Source: Alcanivorax sp.
GTDB lineage: Bacteria; Pseudomonadota; Gammaproteobacteria; Pseudomonadales; Alcanivoracaceae
Direction of reading: 5' to 3'
Assembly (NCBI GenBank): GCA_017794945.1
Contig: CP051239.1
Location: 124,001 to 188,000 of the forward strand
DNA: 64,000 nucleotides
Part shown: piece by piece, positions 53,308 to 62,300 of the stretch
Position numbering within the stretch: position 1 is the stretch's first letter
Layout: each line of letters starts with the position of its first letter
Notes under the pieces: model-generated
Database searches by the model: none
What the model saw: only the letters and a program-made list of their open reading frames with translations
What the model was told of the DNA's origin: nothing
Position numbers and translations under genes: made by a program

Positions 53308-54399
53308 TCACCGGGTAGGAGTTGCCTGGGACAATGTGGGTTCCGGAAGGAAGGCCGCCAACATTGATAAAATAAGTAAAGAAGCGGAGTAGTAGTCGTC
53401 TTCCGGACGAAGCTGTTGCGGCAGTTTACCCGGCATCCCGAGTAACAGCGAGCGTACCGCCAGGCCGCCCCGGGAAAGCGGATACTCGGCGGTTTCCCCA
53501 TTGATCAGGTTAATCCAGGCCGCCGGCTCCCTGCCCACCGGCGATTGCCAATAGGCTCGAATCGGGTCCAGCCCGGCCTGTTTGCCGCGCCCGGCCCAGA
53601 CCACGTAGAGCGGCACCCGGATGGCTTCGAAGCCGAATCGGGGCGGCCAGCCCTGCGCCACCTGGAGACGGCCGTCCTGGTGCACGGTGAGCCAGTCCGG
53701 GGGCAGGTCATGGTCACCGAAGCGGGCGTCGCGCAGCAGCCGCTCGCCGTCCAGCAGCAAGCGCCGCCAGGGGCCGTCCGGGTCCACGTCCGCGAACTCA
53801 CGCAACGCCGGCATCACCCAATAGGACAGGTTTACGATCACCCGGTCCTCGCGCACGAAGCCGTCACGGGCCGGCAACAGCAGTGCGTAGCCACCGTAAT
53901 CGCGAATCAGATGCCGCTGGATCGCCTGACGCAGGCGGATCGAAAAGTGTTCATACTCCGGTTCCCGCCATTTGTAGGCGGCCCGGTGCAACGCCCAGGC
54001 AATCAGCAGGTCGCCGTCGCTGGCGTTGTTCAGGTCCTGTACCGGCGGCGTTTGATCCGGCTGGTAGCGCCAGGCCAACAGGCCGCTGTCGAGCACATCC
54101 AGGTTGGCCTCGGTCCAGGACCAGAGCGCATCGAAGCGGGCCCGGTCGTTGAACGCCTCGGCGAACAACATCGCCCAGCCCTGCCCTTCGGTGTGGGTCA
54201 CATTGTTGTTGCCGGTGTCCAGAACCCGCCCTTCGTCGGTAATAAAGCGCGCCGCGTAATCACGCCAAATCGAGTAACGCTCTTCGGCGCCAGCGGGGCT
54301 GATCAAGCCGGCGAACAACGTCAGACACAGCAGCACGGGCCACCAACGCCGTGCCAAGGGTCCGACCTTCCCTGGTCGTATGTGCATTGTTGTCTCCAT
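53308..54399 (-). CDS. bcsZ: Periplasmic endo-1,4-beta-glucanase BcsZ (GH8)
   Basis: A 363-residue family 8 glycoside hydrolase with an N-terminal signal peptide (RRWWPVLLCLTLFAGLISPAGA). It shows NNNVTHTEGQGWAMLFAEAF with the catalytic acid Glu and NNASDGDLLIAWAL with the conserved Asp, as in E. coli BcsZ and Gluconacetobacter CMCax. It trims or edits cellulose during secretion and is often required for full output. Three bases separate it from bcsD. Confidence 0.93.
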   Translation of the reverse strand: METTMHIRPGKVGPLARRWWPVLLCLTLFAGLISPAGAEERYSIWRDYAARFITDEGRVLDTGNNNVTHTEGQGWAMLFAEAFNDRARFDALWSWTEANLDVLDSGLLAWRYQPDQTPPVQDLNNASDGDLLIAWALHRAAYKWREPEYEHFSIRLRQAIQRHLIRDYGGYALLLPARDGFVREDRVIVNLSYWVMPALREFADVDPDGPWRRLLLDGERLLRDARFGDHDLPPDWLTVHQDGRLQVAQGWPPRFGFEAIRVPLYVVWAGRGKQAGLDPIRAYWQSPVGREPAAWINLINGETAEYPLSRGGLAVRSLLLGMPGKLPQQLRPEDDYYSASLLILSMLAAFLPEPTLSQATPTR

Positions 54400-54402
54400 G
54401 TT

Positions 54403-54870
54403 TTATCGGCCGTAACAGAATTCCATCGGTTCCCCGGGTGCCGCGGTGAGCATCTTCACCGACACCTCCCCGCCGCCCTGGCCGCGCAGCCAGCGTTCGT
54501 AGAGCCCTTCCAGCAGCGACGCCATGGCCAGCGGCCACGGGCAGCCGGGACGCTTGTCCAGTTCCGGCCAGGCGCCGTGCAGGATGGTGATCATGTTCTG
54601 CTGGGCGGAGAACAAACACCAGCCCCAGTTCATTCGGCGCAAGCGCTCGTTAATCGCTGTCTCCAGCCCTTCCAGGGTGTCCTGCTCCGCCAGTGGCAGC
54701 CGCTCGGCCAGCCGGTGGCCCAGGTGGCGGAAGAATTCCAGCGACTCGTCGTGCCCGGAAAGCTGGCCCAGCTCGCCGACCAGGATCGACAGAAAGTCCC
54801 GCCACTGTGGCACGCACTGCTGATCCCGGTAGTACGCGAGGCTGCGCGCCATGATCGCATCGCGGTCCAT
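54403..54870 (-). CDS. bcsD: Cellulose synthase subunit BcsD
   Basis: A 155-residue protein of the BcsD/AcsD family, an octameric periplasmic ring that lines up several synthase complexes and aids crystalline fibril packing in type I bcs operons. Conserved features are the N-terminal QCVPQWRDFLSILVGELG, FFRHLGHRLAERLPL, and MNWGWCLFSAQQNMITILHGAWP. It is placed directly after bcsC (one base between) and before bcsZ. Confidence 0.9.
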   Translation of the reverse strand: MDRDAIMARSLAYYRDQQCVPQWRDFLSILVGELGQLSGHDESLEFFRHLGHRLAERLPLAEQDTLEGLETAINERLRRMNWGWCLFSAQQNMITILHGAWPELDKRPGCPWPLAMASLLEGLYERWLRGQGGGEVSVKMLTAAPGEPMEFCYGR

Positions 54871-54871
54871 A

Positions 54872-57800
54872 TTATTCCTCCAGGGTGTAATTCAGGTTCA
54901 CCGACGCCTTGGTTTCCGAATAATCGCCGAAGGTGTCATAACCCAGCCGGGTTCCCAATTTGAGCCCCGGCGACAACCGATAATCCAGGCCCGCGCCCAG
55001 GTTGACGCCGAAGCCGCTTTTGCTCTCGGAGGCGTAGTAAGCGCTGTCGATGACGCCGGACGAGGCCAGGATTTCCATCCAGAACTGTTCCTCCGCCAGG
55101 GTCGGGAAAAACGCCGCCGCGTCGCTGCTGTAGCTCTGGAAACCGGGCGCGAACTTGGCGCTCCAGGTCCAGCGGCGATAGTCCTCCGAGTACTCGATCG
55201 GGAACGACAGGCTGACGTAATCCTGCGGGCTGAAATAACCGCCGTGACCGTAGGTGAACTTGCTGAGGTTCTCGTCGAAGCTCATGTAGCGCACGTTGAC
55301 CCCGGTCTTGAGCTCGCGGTCGTCCTCACGGACCGGCCGTAGATAACCGCCCAACGACGCCTCCACCGACTGGTTATCCGCCACGTTGTGGCCGTCGTAA
55401 TCGTAGAAGCCCAGGTCGCCGTACAGCCCCAGCGGTCCGTTATCGAACGTCAGACCGAGGCGCGCGCCGGTGCGCGTCACGCCACCCCAGCGGTCGCCGG
55501 TGGCCGGATCCTCGACACCGGCGTAGGACAGCAGGCTGTCGGTGACCGCGCGCCGCTCACCGGCGAGAATAAAGCGCCCATTGCGCCCCAGCCGGGGCGT
55601 CCAGCTGATCCCGCCCACCAGGTTGGTGATCTCGAACCCGAACGGCGTACTGCCGATATCGGCGGCGAACGCCTGACCTTGATAGCCGAAGCCGACGCCC
55701 ATGCCCGCCTCGGTCTGGTTGCCGGCGGCGGCGCCACGGGCGTAGCCGTTGGCGCGCGCCTGCAGGCCGCCGATCAGATCCCGCACCGCCTGCGAGCGGG
55801 CCTCGAACTCCTCGGGAGTGTCCGCTTCCAGGGAGAAGTCGGCGCTGCCGAAATTGGCCACCAGGAAACGGTCCACGAAGGCGCGCTGCTCGCTGGAGAG
55901 CGCGTCCAGGTCGATGCCCACTTCGTACAGCACGTTGCGCGAGGTGGCGCTTTCAAACTGGGTCGAGGCCTGCTCCCGCTGGGTCTGACGTTCGGCCAAC
56001 TGGTCCGCCCGCTGGTCCCGCTGCGCCTCCAGGGCCGCCAGCTCTTCCTCGGTGATCAGATCCTCATCGGTGTCCTCATCATCCGGATCCGGGGGCACCT
56101 GGTTCTCGAACTCATCCAGCGCCTCCTGGTAAGCCGTGTCCGCGCCCTGGAACGCGATTTCCGCCGCTTCGACCGCGCTTTGGGCGGCTTCCAGCTGCTC
56201 GGCGCTCTGCCCCACCTCGGCGATCAGATCGTAGGCACCGTCCAACGTACCGGCCAGGGAGGCGGCGCCGTCGGACAGCGGGCCGAAACCGAACCGCTCA
56301 CTGGCGGAGCCGCTGATCGAGCCGGCGTTCAGGAAGGTGGGCGTGACCGCGCCCCGGAACCGGCCGCCCCGGAACGGCACGCCGGAAAACGCCAGCTCCC
56401 CGCTCACTTCGGTGAGTTCGCTGAGGCCGGACTCGCCATCCCGGTTGCGCAGGCCCAGACCGGTCTCCACGCGCGGCGCCACGTCCCGGCGCACTTCCTC
56501 GCGGAAGCGGTCGATGCGCGCTTCCGCCCGGGCGCTTTCCTGCACCGGCGTGGGCGCCGGTGCCGGCCGGGGTACCGCGCCGGGTTGGTAGTACCCGGCG
56601 GAAGGCGTCGAGGCGGCCACCGCCTGCTCGCGCACCGGAGGCTGCCAGTGCTGACCTCTGTTGCCGGAAGACAGGTTGCCCGGTAGCCAGACATCCGTGC
56701 GGGTGCCGTCGTTGTCGTCGCCGTCGGCGAGCGCCAGCCAGCGGTTCTCCGGGGTCTTGCCGGCGGTCTTGCGGAACGGATTGGCGCTGCCCGCCAAGGC
56801 CGGCGGCGCGCCGGAACGATTGTCGCGGTAATGGGCGTCCGCCGCCTTTTCCGCCAGCGCCAGCGCGCTGCGGGTATCGCCGGACCGGCGCGCGGTGCGG
56901 GCCGCCAGCAACAGCAGCTCGCCGTCTTCCAACGGCGCCGCCGCCTCCAGTAACTGTTCCGCCCGGTCCACGTCGTCCATCGCCAGGGCGTTGGCCACCG
57001 CCGCCCGGCGCGCCGGTAATTGCGGGCCCGGGCGGGCCAGCAGCCAGTCGTAGGTGACGGCCGCTTCCCGGTGCAGGCCGCCCTCCTGATAAACCCGGCC
57101 CAGCGCCAGCACCAGCTCCTCGTTGTCCGGATCCGAGGACAGCGCCATCACCGCCTCGTCATAGGCGCGCGCGAAATCGCCGCCCTGGCGGGCGTGGTCC
57201 ACCGCCGCCACCGACAGGGTCCGGCGGGCGTCGGCGAACGCCCCGGCGCCACCGGGCTGCTGTTCCGCGCGCCGCTGCAGCTCACGCAGCAGCTCGCCGG
57301 CTTCGCGGTCGTAACCCAGCCGCCCCAACACCAGCGCGTGGGGCACGAAGTCCTTGGGGGCGCCCCGCTCCAGCCCTTCGGAAAGGTCCTTGCGCACCAG
57401 GGTCAGCGCCAGGCTGCTTTCGCCGCGATCGACCAGGAAGTTGGCCAGTTGGCCGGTTTGCGCCGGGGTTTCCGGCGGATCAGCGTAAAGCCGCTCCAGT
57501 TCCGATTGGATGCGCCAGCGGTCACCGCTGTCGAAAACCCGGGCCAGTTCGGCCATCCGAGCTCCGTTCTCAACACGCTGGCGCAGTGCCTGAGTGTCGC
57601 TGTCGCGGGCGTCCGCGGGCAGACGGTCGAGCAACTCCCGGGCATGCTGCCAGCGGCCCTGGTCGGCGGCGAACTGCGCCGCCGCCAGCAGCGCTTCCGG
57701 TTCGGCGCCCGGCGCTTCCAACGGCTCCAGCATCGCCGCCGCTTGTCCGCTCTGGCCGCGCGCCTGCATGCGCTTGGCCAGTGCCAGCCGCGCCCAGGGG

Positions 57801-59299
57801 TCGCCGGGCGCCGCCGCCACCGCTTCGTGCAACAAGGCTTCCCCGGCGTACACCTGGCCATCGTCGATCAAAGCCTGTGCCCGCTGGCGCAGCACCTGGC
57901 TCTGCTGATCACGCACATAGCCGTAGCGCATGCGCTCCTCGGCGGGCAGTTCGGCGTAAATCCGGTTGGCCTCGTCGTACCGTTCCTGGGCCATCAGCGC
58001 CCGCACCAGGCCCACCCGGGCGTCATTGTTGTCGCCGTCGTTGTCCAGCAAGTCACGGAAGACGGTTTCCGCCACCCGCGGCCGGTCCTGGCCGAGCAGA
58101 ATCTCGCCTTGCAGCAAGGCGGCGTCGCGACCCCGGCGGCCACCGGCGCGGGCCAGCGGAATCACCGCCTGCAGGGCCTGGCCGTAGTTCTGTTGTTGGT
58201 GCAGTGAGCGGGCTTCGGCGAGCCGGCCATAGAAACGGGCGTCCTCCAGCGCCGGCGCCCAATCCTTGCGCCGATTGGGGGCCATGCGAATGGCCCGCGC
58301 CAGGCGCTGCTCCGCCGGACCGAAGCGGCCCTGGCGCAGGTCGATCAGGCCCAGGCCGGCCACCGCCTCGGCGCTGTCCGGGTCGTCCTTGAGCACCGCC
58401 TCGAAGGCGCGGCGGGCGGCGCTCAGGCGGCCCGCTTCCAGGGCATCGTAGGCGTCCGCCACGGCGGCGCCGCCGCTGCCGCTGAGCACGCTGTCCAAAC
58501 GCTCGCGCACCACTTGGTCGTCGGGCCGCACCGCCAGGTAGTCGCGCAGCGCGTCCGCCGAAGCCGGTTCTTGCGGCAACCACAACAGCGCCTGCCGCCA
58601 CGGGGCGATCACCTGCAGGCGCTGCTGGTCGCGCCACAGCGCGGCCAGCTGCTCGATGCCCTGGTCGCGGGTGGCCTGGCGGTAGGTGAGCACTTCCGCC
58701 AGCGCCTGGCGGGCCGCCGGGTCGTTGGGGTTATCGCGCACCACCTGTTCCAGCCCGTCGCGGGCCTCGCCCCAGCGGGCGTCGACACCGGCCAGGGTCT
58801 GGTAATACTCCAACGCCAGGTCCGGCGGCGGCCCGGCGCCGTCGAACAAGGCTTCGTAACGGGCCACGGCGCCGGCGGCGTTGCCCGCCTTGGCCAGGGC
58901 ACGCGCCTCCATCAGGTCGCCGTTGCTGATCTTTTCGCGGCGTAGCGCCGCCTGCAGACGGGCCGCGTCCTCGCTGTCGGGAGCTTGGGCAAGCAGGCGC
59001 TCCAGCCACTGACCGGCGGCCTCCCGGTCGCCGGCGGCCAGCGCCAGCTCGCCCATGCCACGCAGCGCCCGGGGGTTGCCCGGCTCCACCGCCAACACCC
59101 GCCGCAGGGCGTCCCGGGCCAGATCGGGACGGTTGTTCGCCCGCCAGAACGTCGCCTGGCTGAACAAGGCCTCCAGGGAGGAGGCGCCGGCCTCGGCGCC
59201 GCCGCCCTGGGTCGGTTCGCTGACCGGTTGCGCCAGGGCACCGTCGGAGAGGGTCGCCAGGCACACTACCACCGGCAAAGCCAAAATCGCTTGTTTCAT
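54872..59299 (-). CDS. bcsC: Cellulose export protein BcsC (TPR plus outer-membrane barrel)
   Basis: A 1475-residue exporter: signal peptide (residues 1-23), then a long array of TPR helices (about 30-860, e.g. ARDALRRVLAVEPGNPRALRGMGELALAAGD), a proline-rich linker (about 880-930) and the C-terminal 16-strand barrel (from about 945; YQGQAFAADIGSTPFGFEITNLVGGISWTP and HGGYFSPQDYVSLSFPIEYSEDYRRW are conserved). The TPR part binds peptidoglycan and the synthase; the barrel passes the glucan. Residues about 1018-1185 are an unusual acidic, Gln/Glu/Ala-rich helical stretch (LEAAQSAVEAAEIAFQGADT ... PPDPDDEDTDEDL ...) inside the barrel region, making the protein clearly longer than E. coli BcsC (1157). 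Confidence 0.92.
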   Translation of the reverse strand: MKQAILALPVVVCLATLSDGALAQPVSEPTQGGGAEAGASSLEALFSQATFWRANNRPDLARDALRRVLAVEPGNPRALRGMGELALAAGDREAAGQWLERLLAQAPDSEDAARLQAALRREKISNGDLMEARALAKAGNAAGAVARYEALFDGAGPPPDLALEYYQTLAGVDARWGEARDGLEQVVRDNPNDPAARQALAEVLTYRQATRDQGIEQLAALWRDQQRLQVIAPWRQALLWLPQEPASADALRDYLAVRPDDQVVRERLDSVLSGSGGAAVADAYDALEAGRLSAARRAFEAVLKDDPDSAEAVAGLGLIDLRQGRFGPAEQRLARAIRMAPNRRKDWAPALEDARFYGRLAEARSLHQQQNYGQALQAVIPLARAGGRRGRDAALLQGEILLGQDRPRVAETVFRDLLDNDGDNNDARVGLVRALMAQERYDEANRIYAELPAEERMRYGYVRDQQSQVLRQRAQALIDDGQVYAGEALLHEAVAAAPGDPWARLALAKRMQARGQSGQAAAMLEPLEAPGAEPEALLAAAQFAADQGRWQHARELLDRLPADARDSDTQALRQRVENGARMAELARVFDSGDRWRIQSELERLYADPPETPAQTGQLANFLVDRGESSLALTLVRKDLSEGLERGAPKDFVPHALVLGRLGYDREAGELLRELQRRAEQQPGGAGAFADARRTLSVAAVDHARQGGDFARAYDEAVMALSSDPDNEELVLALGRVYQEGGLHREAAVTYDWLLARPGPQLPARRAAVANALAMDDVDRAEQLLEAAAPLEDGELLLLAARTARRSGDTRSALALAEKAADAHYRDNRSGAPPALAGSANPFRKTAGKTPENRWLALADGDDNDGTRTDVWLPGNLSSGNRGQHWQPPVREQAVAASTPSAGYYQPGAVPRPAPAPTPVQESARAEARIDRFREEVRRDVAPRVETGLGLRNRDGESGLSELTEVSGELAFSGVPFRGGRFRGAVTPTFLNAGSISGSASERFGFGPLSDGAASLAGTLDGAYDLIAEVGQSAEQLEAAQSAVEAAEIAFQGADTAYQEALDEFENQVPPDPDDEDTDEDLITEEELAALEAQRDQRADQLAERQTQREQASTQFESATSRNVLYEVGIDLDALSSEQRAFVDRFLVANFGSADFSLEADTPEEFEARSQAVRDLIGGLQARANGYARGAAAGNQTEAGMGVGFGYQGQAFAADIGSTPFGFEITNLVGGISWTPRLGRNGRFILAGERRAVTDSLLSYAGVEDPATGDRWGGVTRTGARLGLTFDNGPLGLYGDLGFYDYDGHNVADNQSVEASLGGYLRPVREDDRELKTGVNVRYMSFDENLSKFTYGHGGYFSPQDYVSLSFPIEYSEDYRRWTWSAKFAPGFQSYSSDAAAFFPTLAEEQFWMEILASSGVIDSAYYASESKSGFGVNLGAGLDYRLSPGLKLGTRLGYDTFGDYSETKASVNLNYTLEE

Positions 59300-59309
59300 G
59301 GCACTTTCC

Positions 59310-62300
59310 TTATTCGCCCAAACGCCGCGCCTGGCGCCATTTCAGTAACGGCACCAGCAACGCCACCAGCAGCGCGAAAATCACACACACCAGAAAAAAC
59401 AACAGCAGGGGCCGCTTGCCGAATCCCCAGCGGAATTGTGTCAACCAGTTCACGTCCCCACTGAGACGCTGCGGATTGACCCGGAACGCACGCGGTTGGT
59501 CGGCGTCCAGCAGCAGAAAATCGCCGCGCACCCGTGACGTGACGTCGCTGTCGCCCAGGGCGTCCGCCATGGCCGGCAGCCGCGCCGAATCCTCGGCGGC
59601 GACCAGCACCTGCCAACGGTCCGCGTTCAAAGGCGACGGCATCGACATCAGCACGCGCGGGTCCCGTTGTCCGGCCAGCGCGATGGCGGCTTGCTCGTGC
59701 TCCAGAAACCAGTCCCCGAGAACGAGACGCCGTAACCGCTCGACAGACGTGGGTGGGCGCACGCGCAATTCGCCGTTGTCCCGCGCGAACGCACTGCCGC
59801 GCAGTAGCCGGGAGAAGGCCGGGTCCGCCATCGGCAGCACCGCCAGCAGGTCCCGGTCGCGCAACCGCTGCAGGCCGTCCGCGCCCAGGCTCACTTCCAC
59901 CCCCAGTGCCGGGTAGCCGGAGGCGGCGCCGATCCGCGCCATCAGGTCGAGCGCCGTGGTCAGGGTGGCCAGATCCGGCGTCGCGGGCAGCACCAGACCG
60001 GTGCGGCTCAGGTCGGCGCGGTCGGAGAACGGGTAGCCGGCGGCCACGAAGGCGGACAACGACGGCATCACCGCCAGGTGGCGGGTATGCGTCAGGTCCA
60101 GCGTGGAGGCCGGGTACACCTGGTTGACCACGTCGCCGGGCAGAACCGGATCGCACTCCTCTTCCAGGGTGTAGCGCAGATTGAAATAGAAGGTCAGGCG
60201 GTTCTCGCCGTGGATCAGATCCGGCGGGACCGGGATCACCGCTTCCTGCTGGCGGGTGTCGCCGGCCCCCAGCTCGCGCTTGATGTTGCCCCACCAATCC
60301 AGCCGGGGTGGCGGCAGCGATTTGAGGAACTGGCCGTTCAGCGCCACGTCCAGACGTGACTTGTCGTTATCCAGCCAGCGGCCCTCGGCGAAGCGGTAAC
60401 GCACCCGCAGCGGCACGGTTTCGCCGGGCCACAGGAACAGGTCCGGGGACGCGCGGAAACCCACATCGATGACCCCCGGATACAGTCCCTGGGTGCGCAG
60501 TTGATCGCCGGACACCAGGCTGCCCAGCTCCACCGGCATCTCGGTGGACACCCAACGGGGCGCGTCATGGGCGGCGCGCACCGGGCTGTCCACGTCCTGA
60601 ACCGGTTGCCGGCGGCCGCGCAACTGCGCGCTGCGCAGGGTGAGATAGCGCGCCGCGCGCACCAGGTCCGCGCCATCGGTGCCGTGCAGCACCAGCAGTT
60701 TAAAAAACGGGTCGGCCGGGTTATCAATCACCGACAAGTGGCTGCCGGCCTCCGAGCTGAGCCCGGACACCGGGTTGGCGTCGGTGCTCAACACAATCGC
60801 ATGGGCGGCGGGCAGCTCGTTGTCGTGCAACGAAAAGCGCGTACCCCGGTAACGGGCCTGGGCGCCGAACCAGGAGGCGGTGATGGCGGCGGCGCGCAGC
60901 ACGTCGCTGTCCGGCTCATCGGGCAGCACCAGATGCAGGTCCAGCCGGCTCTGTGAGGTGAGGTCGAAGAACGGTTCCGGCAGCATTTCCAGGTCGCTGG
61001 CCAGCGGCAGGCGGTCGGCCTGGTAGTTGATCGCCGAGGACGGGGCCACGGTGAGCCAGACCCGCTTGTCCAACGGGTTGGGACAGGCCCGGTCGGCGAG
61101 CCCCACCAGCCGGAAGTTGATGCGGTTGTTGGTGACCAGCAGGGCCGGGTTCACCGGCAGCCGGAATTCCGCCTCGGTGGCGTCACGGTCCAACGCCAGG
61201 GTTTGTACGCGGGCGCCGTTGATCTCCACCACCAACCGCCCGGTGCCCGGCAGAATCTCCTCGCCGTAGGTCAGCTTCAGGTACATCTCCGCCTCGGTGA
61301 CCACCTCATCGCGGCCCACCGAGAAGCCCAGCCCGGCCTGGGACTGGGCGCCGGCCAGGGTCAGGCCGTCCACCTGGCCGAGCTGGCGGAAGGTCAACGT
61401 CTGCTGGTGGGTGCGGGTTTCCAGGGTGGCGCCGTCCTTGATGGCGGTCTCTGGGGTCCTGCCGGCCGGCGTTGCCGGCCTTTCGCGGGCGGGGCCCGCT
61501 CCCACCGAGTCGGCGGCCAGGGCCGGGCGGACCGCCAGGAGGGCCAGGAGGGCCAGGAGCACAAGCACCGCCAGGGGCATGAAGCGGTGCCAGAGGCGGT
61601 TGGCGCGCATGGTTTCGTCGATCTCGCGTTCCTTGCGGCCGCGCGCCAGCCACCGGCCGAAGAACATCAGGATCACCACCCGCAGCACGATTCGGAACGA
61701 ATGCAACGGCCGATCCTTGGGGTGGGCATGGTCGGGCAGCCAGGCGTCGTAGCGTCCCATGACGATGCGCAGCATCTGCCGCTGCTGACCGAGGTTCATC
61801 AGGCCGAACTGCAAACGCAGGTCCTTGCCCTCGGCGCTCACCAGCCGCGCCGGCAACACCACGCTCAGGTCGTCGAGGCGAATCTCCACATCCTCGACCT
61901 CGCCGTCGAAGGTCTCGTCAACCGGGTTGGCCAGCCGCACCCCACCCAGCGACACGTCCAGGGTGCGGGTTTTCAGTACGTGGCCGTCGGCCAGATAGAT
62001 CGACGCCGGCAACACCAGCGGCACCCGCACATTGGTACGCACCTGGCGCTGCTCGCGGGCGGCGGCGATCGCCGCCAGCAAGGTGATCAAACTGAAGCCG
62101 GCCCAGAACACATTGAGCAGCATCACGTCCCGCTCGATGGCGTAGAACTCATTCCAGTAGAACCGCACCAGCCCGCTGCCCAGCCCCAGCGCCAGCAGAA
62201 ACGCCACCACCAGATGCGGGCGCACCGCGCTGATGTCGAAAAAACTGTTCTCGAGCAGGCCGCCCTTCTCGGTGACGTTGAATGACCCCTTCTTCGGATC

